Notes under the pieces: generated by a model
Told to the model about the DNA's origin: nothing
What the model saw: only the letters and a program-made list of their open reading frames with translations
Databases searched by the model: none
From: Micromonospora arborensis
GTDB taxonomy: Bacteria; Actinomycetota; Actinomycetes; Mycobacteriales; Micromonosporaceae
DNA length: 46,126 nucleotides
Reading direction: 5' to 3'
Assembly: GCF_003205615.1 (NCBI RefSeq)
Contig: NZ_PYBV01000047.1
Location: forward strand, 41,913-88,038
Shown: positions 15,253 to 23,610 of the stretch, piece after piece
Numbering within the stretch: position 1 is the first letter of the stretch
How the letters are laid out: each line of letters begins with the position of its first letter
Translations under genes and position numbers: made by a program

Positions 15253-15516
15253 ATGACCGTCGCGGACCGCTTCGCAGACCCGCCGACTGCGGCGTGGCGC
15301 GGACGGCGTCGGCCGGCTCAGCGCCGGCCGGCAGCCGGGTTCGGCGTCGTGCGCCGCGACGACCCGGCGGAGCACGGCTCCTATGCTCTTCGACGGATGG
15401 GGAGATCAGCTGATCCGGCTCGCGATCGACGTCACCGCGTTCGACCCGGCCGGCGAGCTCGTCCGCACCCTGCAAGAGCTCTCACCGCACGAAGTGTTCC
15501 CCGGAGGTCCCCATGA
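15253..15516 (+). pseudogene. probable decayed ORF in front of the regulator
   Basis: An 87-codon reading begins MTVADRFADPPTAAWRG, and its TGA overlaps the ATG of the regulator. After the first 17 residues it turns into Arg/Pro-rich sequence. A second frame carries a protein-like stretch (DGWGDQLIRLAIDVTAFDP, about 15395-15451). This looks like an enzyme gene that has lost most of its body and its frame. The N-terminus is reminiscent of large glycosidase starts, but I cannot assign a family. It may still serve to couple translation to the regulator. Confidence 0.3.
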
Positions 15517-16652
15517 CCAAGGACAGTCCTGTCGTCGCCACGGCGGAGGGCTCCCGAGGGCCGCTTCAGGTCGCCCGCCGCCAGCAACTGTTGGCAGCCC
15601 TGCAACGTGACGGCTCGATGCGCGTCTCTGACCTGTCCCACGTGCTGGGCGCCGCGCCGGTCACCATCAGGCGCGACATCGCGGAGCTGGCCGCCGAGGG
15701 GTTGGTTCGCCGCGTCCACGGTGGGGTCGCCCTGATCCTGCCGGACGACGCCCCGACAGCGGACGAGGCACCTGTCGCCGGCCTGGACCCGCTGGTCGGG
15801 CGCGCCCTCGGCATGCTCGTGCCCTCGTTGGACTACTACTGGCCGGACGTGGCTCGCGGCGTCGAGGGAGCAGCCCGCGAGCTCGACATGCGCGTGGTTC
15901 TGCGCGGCTCCTCCTACGACACCGACGACGACCAGCCGCAACTGGCCCGCCTCGTGGAGCGGATGGGCGTCGACGCGCTCATCATCGCGCCGAGCATGGA
16001 CGCACCGAGCGCCGAGCGCACCATCGAGTGGCTCGACCAGGTCGGTGTCCCGGTCGTCCTGCTGGAACGCACGGCCACGGTGGGCAGCCACCACGCGGTC
16101 ATGGAGTCGGTGGTCACCGACCACGCACTCGGTGCGGCCATGGCGGTACGCCATCTCACCTCGCTCGGACACCGCAAGGTCGGCCTGGTGCTCGACGCCA
16201 ACAGCCCCACCAGCCAGCACGTACGGCGCGGCTGGCTCGACGCCACGACCGAGTGCGGCCTCGACTCGGACGCGACGGTGGTGGCCGTGGTGCCCGACGC
16301 ACGGTCACCGGAGCGGGACACCGTACTCAACGACGTCCTCGACCGTTGCCAGGCGACCGGGACGACCGCGCTGCTGGTGCACGCCGACGCCGAGGCCATC
16401 GCGCTGGTGCAGCACTGCGAGGAGCGGCATCTCTCCGTTCCCGGCGACCTCTCCATCGTGGCGTACGACGACGAGGTCGCCGGACTCTTCAGCCCGCCGC
16501 TGACCGCGGTCCGACCGCCGCGACGCTCGATCGGCCGGGCCGCCGTGCGTCTCGTCGCCGACCGGCTCGTCGACCCCGACCGCCCCACCCACCGGATCGT
16601 CATCAGCCCGTCACTGCGGATCCGGGGATCGACCGCGCCGCCGCCCGCGTAG
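15513..16652 (+). CDS. DeoR-type HTH / LacI-type sensor hybrid regulator
   Basis: A 379-residue transcription factor of mixed build. Residues about 20-75 are a DeoR winged helix: RRQQLLAALQRDGSMRVSDL, then VTIRRDIAELAAEGLVRR followed by VHGG. Residues about 90-375 are a LacI/GalR periplasmic-binding-like sensor: LGMLVPSLDYYWPDVARGVE, HLTSLGHRKVGLV, then DLSIVAYDDE and SPPLTAVRPP. DeoR proteins normally carry a sugar-phosphate sensor, so the swap implies an effector that is a free sugar or oligosaccharide. It is divergent from the operon it probably represses. The start is supported by CCGGAGG just upstream. Confidence 0.88.
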   Translation: MTKDSPVVATAEGSRGPLQVARRQQLLAALQRDGSMRVSDLSHVLGAAPVTIRRDIAELAAEGLVRRVHGGVALILPDDAPTADEAPVAGLDPLVGRALGMLVPSLDYYWPDVARGVEGAARELDMRVVLRGSSYDTDDDQPQLARLVERMGVDALIIAPSMDAPSAERTIEWLDQVGVPVVLLERTATVGSHHAVMESVVTDHALGAAMAVRHLTSLGHRKVGLVLDANSPTSQHVRRGWLDATTECGLDSDATVVAVVPDARSPERDTVLNDVLDRCQATGTTALLVHADAEAIALVQHCEERHLSVPGDLSIVAYDDEVAGLFSPPLTAVRPPRRSIGRAAVRLVADRLVDPDRPTHRIVISPSLRIRGSTAPPPA

Positions 16653-16703
16653 GCGCTCTTCTGGGCGGTGACACGAGCCCGGGCTGCGGACCTGCCGCAG
16701 CGA

Positions 16704-17525
16704 TTAGTGACCTCGGTCCCGGCGGAGGAAGCACGACAGCAGTTGCCGGAATTCGTGCGGGTGCTCGATCGCCGGCACGTGCCCGCATCGGCCGAACACG
16801 TGCAGACGGACATCGGCCAGATGTTCGAGCAGGGGCTGGGCTGCCGTCCCGAGCGGGGTGACTCGGTCCTCGGCACCGTGCACGAGCAGCACGGGCGCGC
16901 GTACCGCTGCCAGCGTCTGCGCCGAGAGGGTGAGATCGTCGACCCATCGTGCCCTCGGTGGAGGGAACAACGACGCGAATGCGACCTCCCCCGCTCGCAT
17001 CGCAGCCGCACGGGCCTCGACGGCCGAATCGGTCACGAGCGCTTGGTCGAGGACGAGACGACTCAGCATGTCCCGTGCCCCGAGCGGGCCGGCGGGAGCG
17101 GCCCAGACCGCGTCGAGCTCGGCGGACAGCGGTGCCCCGGGGGCGCCCATCGTCGAGACCGCCACGACACGGGTGACCTGCCGGGGGCGCGCGGCCGCCA
17201 ACGCCAGCGCCACGGCGCCGCCCATGGAGTGGCCCACCACGGCGTAGTGCTCGAAACCGAGAGCATCCATCAGGCCCGCGGCCTGCTCCGTCCACAGCCG
17301 GAGCCCGCCGGAGGAACCCGCCGGGACAGGTGTACGGCCGAACCCCGCCTGGTCAGGAGCCACCAGGTGCCAGGACATGCCCAACGCCTGCGCCGTCGCC
17401 GCCCAGGCGCCGGACCCGGTCGTGCCGGGTCCGGAGCCGTGCAGCATCAGCACCGCGGGCCCGGTGCCGCTCTCCAGGACGTGGACGGGCGAGCCGTCGA
17501 CGGTGACAGTCCGAAGTGCCGTCAC
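16704..17525 (-). CDS. alpha/beta hydrolase, MhpC/HsaD-like
   Basis: A 273-residue cytoplasmic alpha/beta hydrolase. The oxyanion segment is MLHGSGPGTTGSGAW, typical of C-C bond hydrolases of meta-cleavage pathways and related esterases. The catalytic triad is visible as Ser100 in GHSMGG, Asp220 in HGAEDRVTP, and His249 in CGHVPAIEHP. The cap domain spans about 130-195. Members also include lactonases and simple esterases, so the reaction is open. It lies on the same strand as the DJ-1/PfpI and GntR genes and faces the regulator of the first locus. The gap to PfpI is 19 nt, suggesting co-transcription. Confidence 0.8.
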   Translation of the reverse strand: MTALRTVTVDGSPVHVLESGTGPAVLMLHGSGPGTTGSGAWAATAQALGMSWHLVAPDQAGFGRTPVPAGSSGGLRLWTEQAAGLMDALGFEHYAVVGHSMGGAVALALAAARPRQVTRVVAVSTMGAPGAPLSAELDAVWAAPAGPLGARDMLSRLVLDQALVTDSAVEARAAAMRAGEVAFASLFPPPRARWVDDLTLSAQTLAAVRAPVLLVHGAEDRVTPLGTAAQPLLEHLADVRLHVFGRCGHVPAIEHPHEFRQLLSCFLRRDRGH

Positions 17526-17544
17526 CGGGGCAGGCCAGGTGTGC

Positions 17545-18114
17545 TCATGCCGATGCGGAGTTGACCGACTTCGAGAAGAGCTCCATCATCGCCCTGCCGA
17601 ACTGCGGCATGTCGGGCCACCCCCGGCAGGAGACGAGGTTGCCGTCCACGACGTCAGGAGCGTCGATGACCGTCGCGCCCGCGTTCTCCATGTCACCGGT
17701 GATGGGCGGGAAGCACGCCGTCTTTCGACCCTTCAGCAGCCCGTACACCGCTGGCACCTGCGCGCCGTGGCACACCAGCGCGACGGGGAGGTTACGCGCG
17801 AAGAAGTGCTCGGTGATGCGCCGGACGTCGGCGTCGACCCGGATCCACTCGGGGGCACGTCCCCCGGGAATGATGAGGGCGTCGTAGCGCTCGACGTCGA
17901 CCTCGGCCCACGGCACGTCGACCGGCAGCTTCCGGCCGTCCTTCTCCACGTAGGCGTCGGAGTTGGGGTCGAACTCGTGGATGACCAGTTGCACGTCACG
18001 CGTCGTCCGTGACGAAACGTCAACGTCCCAGCCACCCTCCTGGACGCGATAGTAGGGATACATGGTGTCGAGTTCCTCGGCGGCATCGCCGGTCAGGAGC
18101 AGCGCTCGGGGCAC
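17545..18114 (-). CDS. DJ-1/PfpI family protein
   Basis: A 189-residue protein of the DJ-1/PfpI superfamily. The nucleophile elbow is VALVCHGAQVPAVYG, with its Cys between strand and helix. The upstream acidic residue lies in IIPGGRAPEWIR. A glutamine amidotransferase-like fold is expected. Members act as peptidases, glyoxalases or isocyanide hydratases, and the assignment here is not possible. Family alignment and an AGGAGA site support GTG 18114 as the start rather than the longer ATG 18171. It is between the GntR gene and the alpha/beta hydrolase. A CAATCGATTG palindrome lies 55 nt upstream. Confidence 0.8.
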   Translation of the reverse strand: MPRALLLTGDAAEELDTMYPYYRVQEGGWDVDVSSRTTRDVQLVIHEFDPNSDAYVEKDGRKLPVDVPWAEVDVERYDALIIPGGRAPEWIRVDADVRRITEHFFARNLPVALVCHGAQVPAVYGLLKGRKTACFPPITGDMENAGATVIDAPDVVDGNLVSCRGWPDMPQFGRAMMELFSKSVNSASA

Positions 18115-18168
18115 CTGCTTCTCCTCGCAACTGGGGGACGGGTGAGGCGGATCCAATCCGATCCGATT

Positions 18169-18178
18169 CAATCGATTG
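18169..18178. promoter_or_regulatory. CAATCGATTG palindrome, possible operator
   Basis: A perfect 10-bp palindrome in the gap between the GntR and PfpI genes, next to an AATCCGATCCGATT inverted element (18155-18168). The base composition of this gap is lower in GC than its surroundings. It may be a promoter region for the PfpI-hydrolase pair and a target of the GntR protein. Confidence 0.3.
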
Positions 18179-18205
18179 TTAGCATTCCCCGGCCCAGCCC
18201 GCCCG

Positions 18206-18949
18206 TCAAGCCTCTACCGCCACTGCGTCCGCGTCCTTGACCTCGTCGAACAATCGGCGGAAACGCTCGCCGGAACGGAGGATGTGCCGACGCATCGCGT
18301 AGGCGGCGGCGTCCGGGTCACGCGCGGCGATCGCGGCCACAACGTCCTCGTGCTCGGCCATGGCCAGGTGAGTGACCTGGGTGTCGAAGTGGAGTCGGAA
18401 GAGGTGCACGTGGCTGTGCAGGCGAGCGAGCGCTTCACGGATGACCTGGTTCTCCGCGCTCAGGGCGACGAGATCGTGAAAAGCGGCGTCGCGTAGCCCG
18501 AAGGCGCCATAGGCCATGGGCCCGCTGCCGCCCTCCAACTCCGCCATCTCCTCCAGCATTCGCCGCAGACCGGCCACCTGCTCCATGGACGCGCGTTCGG
18601 CGGATCTGCGCGCCGCCGCCGGCTCGAGCAGCAGGCGCACCTCGAGCATGTCCTCGAATCGGTGACGAGTGATCTGGGGAGGAATGCGGTAGCCAGCATG
18701 GGGCACACGCACGACCAGACCCTCGGCCTCCATGCGGTTCAGAGCGTCTCGGATCGGCGTCTGCGAAACCCCCAACTCTCGGGCCAGGACGTCGATCGTG
18801 ACGCGGGAGCCGGGCTCGATCCGTAGCGACATCAGCTGTCCGAGCAGGGTGTCGTACACCTCGTCGGCAAGCCGGCCGCCAGATCTTCCCGGCGGCGTTC
18901 CGCCTGCCACGGCCCTGCGGCCCGGCGCGATCATCGCTTCCTCGTCCAT
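18206..18949 (-). CDS. GntR-family regulator, FCD type
   Basis: A 247-residue FadR-subfamily regulator. The winged helix-turn-helix spans about 27-90 (VTIDVLARELGVSQTPIRDA, then LNRMEAEGLV). The all-helical FCD sensor follows, with the usual acidic/histidine metal-site residues: DAAFHDLV, LHSHVHLFR, AMAEHEDVV and RRHILRS. Such sensors bind carboxylic acids through a metal, which suits the neighbouring semialdehyde-to-acid chemistry. The start at ATG 18949 follows AAAGGACC. It is divergent from the binding protein-transporter-dehydrogenase operon and probably controls it. Confidence 0.88.
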   Translation of the reverse strand: MDEEAMIAPGRRAVAGGTPPGRSGGRLADEVYDTLLGQLMSLRIEPGSRVTIDVLARELGVSQTPIRDALNRMEAEGLVVRVPHAGYRIPPQITRHRFEDMLEVRLLLEPAAARRSAERASMEQVAGLRRMLEEMAELEGGSGPMAYGAFGLRDAAFHDLVALSAENQVIREALARLHSHVHLFRLHFDTQVTHLAMAEHEDVVAAIAARDPDAAAYAMRRHILRSGERFRRLFDEVKDADAVAVEA

Positions 18950-19254
18950 CGTGACGTGAGGTCCTTTCTTGCGTCTTCGGGAACCTGTTGACATCAGTCA
19001 CAACGCTGCGGGATGCTGACGCCCCACCAAATCGTATATGAAATGTGCCGGATGCTCGCCATCCTGCACCATCGCGGAACCGTCCGCCATCGCTCCACTT
19101 CGATCCCTGGAGCTCCCCTGAGCGGCGTACTCGTGACGCCGGCCCGCGGGTCGCCCCCCGCGACAGCCCGGCGACACGCCTGAACAACCAGCAACTGCAC
19201 GGCGAAGCGCATAGCGAGGCACTAGAAGTCCACAACCAGAAAGCAGGCGAGAAG
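18950..19254. other. divergent regulatory gap, possible GntR operator
   Basis: This holds the promoters for the GntR gene (minus) and the transport operon (plus). TCGTATATGA at 19032-19041 is an imperfect palindrome of the TCNTATANGA form, similar in style to GntR/FadR operators. A TTGACA at 18988-18993 on the plus strand has only a weak match (GATGCT) at -10 spacing. No terminator or ORF worth naming is seen. Confidence 0.35.
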
Positions 19255-20685
19255 ATGCGGCATCCGAAGCGAACACGAATGTCCGATCCCCGGCGAAAGG
19301 TACAGCTGGCGACGGCGGCCCTGCTGCTGGTGGCCACGACCATGACGGCTTGCGGCGGTGACAAGGACGACGATGCGAAGGCGAGCGCCCCCAAGGCGCC
19401 GGCGACCATCCCGGAGCTCACCAAGGACCCGCTGACCCTCAGCTTCATCTGGTTCGACTGGCCGCCCGCCAAGGCACTGGAAGCCTTTGCGAACGCGGAG
19501 TACAAGAAGGAACGGCCGAACGCGACCATCAAGGTCAACACCGTACCGAACGCGAACTGGCACGACGCGATGTTCACCCAGTTCGCGGCGCGCAAGACCG
19601 ACTTCGACATCGCGATCCTGGACTCGCAACACATCGGCGAGGCCGTGACGAACGGCAACATCCTCGACCTCACCGACTTCGTCAAGAAGAACATCGACGT
19701 CACGGCCTACAACCCGTACCTCCTGGCGGCCTACGGCCAGTACCCCCAGGCGGAGACCGGCAAGCGCGACGAGAACGCCAGCCTGTACGGACTACCGCTG
19801 CTCGGCGACACCTGGACGATGATCTACCGCAAGGACCTGATCGGCGACAAGCCACCGCAGACCTGGGACCAGATGATCTCAGCCGCCGAGAAGTGCCAGG
19901 CGGAGAACCCTGGCGTCAGCGGGCTGGCCTTCCACCAGGCCAACGGCTCCGACGCCGCGGCCGTCACCTACAACACGGTCAACGGCGTCTACGGCGGCAA
20001 CCTCTGGGACCCCAAGGCACGCAAGATCGACGGCGTCCTCAACGACACCGCCGGCCAGGAGGCAATGGACGTCCTGGTCAACAAGATGAAGCCGCTGACC
20101 GCCAAGGGCTCCGGCAACTGGTTCATCGACGAGGTGAACGCGGCGGTCGCCCAGGGCAAGGCCTGCATCGCGTTCAACTGGATCGCCGCGAGCGGTGGCC
20201 TGCTCGATCCGAAGGAGTCGACGCTCGGCACCACCCGGGAACAGATTCTCGACAAGCTGGGCTTTGCCACCCTGCCGACCCAGAAGACGAACCTGGTCCC
20301 GCTCGGCGGCATGGGAATGCACGTGTCGGCCTACTCCGCCGGGGCAAACCAGGCCGAGGCCCTGAACTTCATGGAGTGGTTCGAGCGGGCCGACGTCCAG
20401 AAGAAGTGGGCCGCGGCCGGTGGCGTGCCATCGCGTACGGACGCCCTGCAATCGCCCGAGTTCCTCAATGCCGGACCGTTCAACCAGGTGTACACCGACT
20501 CGGTTCCGCGCATGCGGGACATGTGGAACGTGCCCGAGTACGCGCGCCTCGTCAACATCGAGAACACCAACGTGAACGCGGCTCTGAACGGTGCGAAGAA
20601 GCCGAAGGACGCGCTCGACGACATCGCCAAGGAGCAGCAGGGCGTGCTCGACTCCGGCAACCGCAAGGGTGGCGGCGGACTGTGA
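19255..20685 (+). CDS. extracellular solute-binding lipoprotein of second transporter
   Basis: A 476-residue family 1 solute-binding protein. The signal peptide follows a basic N-terminus, its core ATAALLLVATTMTAC ending at the lipidated Cys. The mature start is a linker rich in Asp, Lys and Ala. The ligand domain begins LTLSFIWFDWPPAKALEAF, unlike the sugar-binding protein of the first locus. FDIAILDSQHIGEA and YGLPLLGDTWTMIYRKDL are the usual hinge-face segments. The start at ATG 19255 has a weak GCGAGAAG site; ATG 19279 is an alternative. Its stop overlaps the next GTG start. Cargo is not identifiable from sequence alone. Confidence 0.88.
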   Translation: MRHPKRTRMSDPRRKVQLATAALLLVATTMTACGGDKDDDAKASAPKAPATIPELTKDPLTLSFIWFDWPPAKALEAFANAEYKKERPNATIKVNTVPNANWHDAMFTQFAARKTDFDIAILDSQHIGEAVTNGNILDLTDFVKKNIDVTAYNPYLLAAYGQYPQAETGKRDENASLYGLPLLGDTWTMIYRKDLIGDKPPQTWDQMISAAEKCQAENPGVSGLAFHQANGSDAAAVTYNTVNGVYGGNLWDPKARKIDGVLNDTAGQEAMDVLVNKMKPLTAKGSGNWFIDEVNAAVAQGKACIAFNWIAASGGLLDPKESTLGTTREQILDKLGFATLPTQKTNLVPLGGMGMHVSAYSAGANQAEALNFMEWFERADVQKKWAAAGGVPSRTDALQSPEFLNAGPFNQVYTDSVPRMRDMWNVPEYARLVNIENTNVNAALNGAKKPKDALDDIAKEQQGVLDSGNRKGGGGL

Positions 20686-21632
20686 GTGACTCCGTCCCTC
20701 TGACGACCGACCGTCCCGGGCAGGTGGCGTCCGCGACGCCGCCTGCACCGGGGCGGTCCCGCCGGCTGAGCGACCGCGGGCTCGCCGTGGCCTTCATCTC
20801 CCCCGCGCTGCTGCTGTTGCTCGCCATGTCGGTGTTCCCGTTGCTGTGGGCGTTGTACCTGTCTTTCACCGACTACTCGGCCACCCGCGGGGGGCCCGCC
20901 AATTTCGTCTGGTTCGGGAACTACACCGCCATCCTGACGTCGGCGCAGGTCCACACGAGGGCCTTGACGACGTTGATCTACGTGGTCGGCGCGGTCGGCC
21001 TGCAGACCGTGCTCGGATTCGGCATCGCCTACCTGATCTCCCGGCGCACGCATGGGCGGGGAGTGCTGACCACTCTGTTCCTGGTCCCGATGATGCTGTC
21101 GCCGGTCGTGGTCGGGCTGTTCTGGCGGTTCATGCTCGACGCGCAGTTCGGCGTGGTCAACAGCATGCTCGGCTCGCTCGGCTTGGGGCAGGTGGAGTGG
21201 CTCACCCGACAGCGAACGGCGTTGCTTTCCCTGATCGTGGTCGACACCTGGCAATGGACGCCGTTCATCATGCTCATCGCACTCGCGGGCCTTACCGCGG
21301 TTCCCAAGTACCTGTACGAGGCCGCCTCGATCGACCGGGCGTCCGAGTGGTTCAAGTTCCGCACCATCACCCTTCCGCTGGTGTGGCCGCTGCTCCTCAT
21401 CGCCGTGATGTTCCGGGCCATCGAGGCCTTCCGGCTGTTCGACCTCGTCTACATCCTCACCAACGGGGGTCCCGGTGTCTCCACCGAGACGTTGTCGTTC
21501 CACATCTACAAGGTCGCGTTCCTGGGCTTCAACACCGGAACCGCCTCGGCGTACGGAATCCTCATGGTCCTCGTCGTCATCGTCCTCACGCAGCTCTACC
21601 TGCGCTACCTGAACAAGCTCAAGGAGGGCTGA
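20682..21632 (+). CDS. ABC transporter permease (MalF/UgpA type)
   Basis: A 316-residue inner-membrane permease with six helices after a 35-residue soluble N-terminus; the first is VAFISPALLLLLAMSVFPLL. The EAA loop reads YEAASIDRASEWFKFRTITLP. ILTNGGPGVSTETLSFHIYK is typical before the last helix. GTG 20682 overlaps the stop of the binding protein in a GTGA, and its own stop overlaps the next ATG, so the operon is translationally coupled. Confidence 0.9.
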   Translation: MSDSVPLTTDRPGQVASATPPAPGRSRRLSDRGLAVAFISPALLLLLAMSVFPLLWALYLSFTDYSATRGGPANFVWFGNYTAILTSAQVHTRALTTLIYVVGAVGLQTVLGFGIAYLISRRTHGRGVLTTLFLVPMMLSPVVVGLFWRFMLDAQFGVVNSMLGSLGLGQVEWLTRQRTALLSLIVVDTWQWTPFIMLIALAGLTAVPKYLYEAASIDRASEWFKFRTITLPLVWPLLLIAVMFRAIEAFRLFDLVYILTNGGPGVSTETLSFHIYKVAFLGFNTGTASAYGILMVLVVIVLTQLYLRYLNKLKEG

Positions 21633-22543
21633 TGGCCGTCTCCGTCGACGAGGCCGTGTCTACAGGTCCTGCCCGGGATCACACGCCCCCCGCGCGCCGC
21701 CTTGGCAGCCGAGGCCGCTCCGTGCTGGAGGTCGCGCTGTTGACCGTGCTGGCCGTCGTGATGCTCTTTCCGGTGCTGTGGATGATCGAGACGTCCATCA
21801 AGGAGAACCGGGACGTCTACGCAATCCCGGCCAAGTTCTTCGACTTCAAAGTCACTCTGGACCATTACAAGGACGTGTTCGTCGACCCCGGCGGCGGTCG
21901 CTCAGCCTTGTCCGTCTCGTTCCTCAACTCCGTCGTGGTCGCCGGAGTCTCCACGGTGCTGGCCACCGTGCTGGGGGTCCCCGCGGCCTGGGCCTACTCA
22001 CGCTTCGCCGTGAAGGCCAAGAAGGACCAACTGTTCTTCATCCTGTCCACCCGCTTCATGCCGCCCGTGGTGGTCGTGATCCCGATCTTCCTCATGTACC
22101 GCCAGGTCGGACTCATCGACAACAAACTCGGCCTGATCCTCATCTACGCCGCGTTCAACGTCCCGTTCACGATCTGGATGATGAAGGGGTTCGTCGACGA
22201 GGTGCCTGCGGAGTACGAGGACGCTGCCATGCTCGACGGCTACACCCGATTGCAGGCGTTCCGGCGATTTACCCTTCCCCTGCTCGTGCCCGGCATCGCC
22301 GCGACGGCGGTCTTCGCCCTCATCTTCTCGTGGAACGAGTTCGTGTTCGCCACCTTCCTCACCTCCAGCGACGACGTCCGGACGGCCCCACCCGCCATCG
22401 CCGGCCTCATCGGCGGCACCACTACGGACTGGGGTCTCGTGGCCGCAGCCTCGGTGGTGTTCGCCCTACCGGTGCTCGTCTTCGCCTACCTGGTTCGCAA
22501 GCACCTCATCGCCGGTGTGACGCTCGGGGCGGTGCGACGCTGA
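21632..22543 (+). CDS. ABC transporter permease (MalG/UgpE type)
   Basis: A 303-residue permease with six helices; the first is VALLTVLAVVMLFPVLWMIE. The EAA loop is YEDAAMLDGYTRLQAFRRFTLP. LSTRFMPPVVVVIPIFLMYR is the pre-loop helix seen in polyol and glycerol-type importers. It overlaps both neighbours by one base (TGATG junctions). With the preceding permease it forms the membrane channel of the second transporter. Confidence 0.9.
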   Translation: MAVSVDEAVSTGPARDHTPPARRLGSRGRSVLEVALLTVLAVVMLFPVLWMIETSIKENRDVYAIPAKFFDFKVTLDHYKDVFVDPGGGRSALSVSFLNSVVVAGVSTVLATVLGVPAAWAYSRFAVKAKKDQLFFILSTRFMPPVVVVIPIFLMYRQVGLIDNKLGLILIYAAFNVPFTIWMMKGFVDEVPAEYEDAAMLDGYTRLQAFRRFTLPLLVPGIAATAVFALIFSWNEFVFATFLTSSDDVRTAPPAIAGLIGGTTTDWGLVAAASVVFALPVLVFAYLVRKHLIAGVTLGAVRR

Positions 22544-23610
22544 TGGCGGGCATCGAGGTGAGCGCGCTGCACAAGCGCTACCCGGACGGAACGGTCGCGG
22601 TTGAGCACGTGGACCTGTCCATCGGCGATGGCGAGTTGTTCGTGATGCTCGGCCCATCGGGTTGCGGCAAGACGACCACGCTGCGGGCCATCGCCGGCCT
22701 GGAGAGGCAGACGACGGGCGACATCCGCATCGGCGACACGCTGGTCAACGACCTGCCGCCCGCCGAGCGTGACATCGCCATGGTGTTCCAGTTCTACGCT
22801 CTCTACCCGCATCTGAAGACCCGCGACAACCTGGCGTTCCCACTGCGGGCCGAGGGACTACCCAAGCCGGAGGTGCACGAGCGGGTCAACGAGGCCGCCC
22901 GGCTGATGCGGCTCGGTCCGCTCCTGGACCGGCGACCGCGCCAGCTCTCCGGCGGGGAGCAGCAGCGCGTCGCACTCGCTCGCGCCCTGGTACGGCGACC
23001 GCGCGCCTTCCTCATGGACGAACCCCTCACCAATCTGGACGCGGAGCTGCGGGCGGACATGCGCACGGAGATCAAGCACCTGCAGGGGGAACTGGGGGCG
23101 ACCATGGTCTACGTCACCCACGACCAGGTCGAGGCGATGTCGCTCGGTCACCGAATCGCCATCCTCAACAAGGGCCGCGTCGAGCAGATCGGCACGCCGT
23201 TGGAGGTCTACGACCGTCCGGCGAGTCTCTTCTGCGCCGCATTCATCGGTTCTCCGCCGATGAACCTCATCGAGGTGGAGGTGGCCGACGGGCAGCTACG
23301 CAGTCAGGGCGGCCTGGTCCTCACGCCACCGCCAGGCCTGGCGCGCGACCGTCGCCTGGTCGCCGGCGTCCGGCCGGAGGCGCTGGAAGTCACCGACCCA
23401 GGGGCGGAACGGTCGGTCCCGGCCCGCGTGGTCTCGGCGGAGTGGCTGGGCGACGAAATCATCTACGTGGTCGACCACGGCGGCCGGCGCGACGTACGGG
23501 TTCGGATGCCACCGACAGTCCGTTTCGCCGCTGACGCAAAGGTAGGGCTACGGCACACCGGTGGAACCCCGGCGGTCTACGACGTGCGCACGGAAGAGCT
23601 GGTGGCCTGA
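22543..23610 (+). CDS. ABC transporter ATPase 1 (MalK/UgpC-like)
   Basis: A 355-residue ATPase with a complete set of motifs. Walker A is GPSGCGKTT (about 37-45), the Q-loop FQFYALYPH, the signature LSGGEQQR (about 135-142), Walker B FLMDEP, and the switch His193 in VTHDQVEAMS. A regulatory TOBE-type beta domain occupies about 240-355. The switch-His motif and the signature are both intact. It is joined by one-base overlaps to the permease before it and to a second, different ATPase after it. Two unlike ATPases imply a heterodimeric engine, as known in the glycerol importer GlpST of rhizobia. Confidence 0.9.
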   Translation: MAGIEVSALHKRYPDGTVAVEHVDLSIGDGELFVMLGPSGCGKTTTLRAIAGLERQTTGDIRIGDTLVNDLPPAERDIAMVFQFYALYPHLKTRDNLAFPLRAEGLPKPEVHERVNEAARLMRLGPLLDRRPRQLSGGEQQRVALARALVRRPRAFLMDEPLTNLDAELRADMRTEIKHLQGELGATMVYVTHDQVEAMSLGHRIAILNKGRVEQIGTPLEVYDRPASLFCAAFIGSPPMNLIEVEVADGQLRSQGGLVLTPPPGLARDRRLVAGVRPEALEVTDPGAERSVPARVVSAEWLGDEIIYVVDHGGRRDVRVRMPPTVRFAADAKVGLRHTGGTPAVYDVRTEELVA

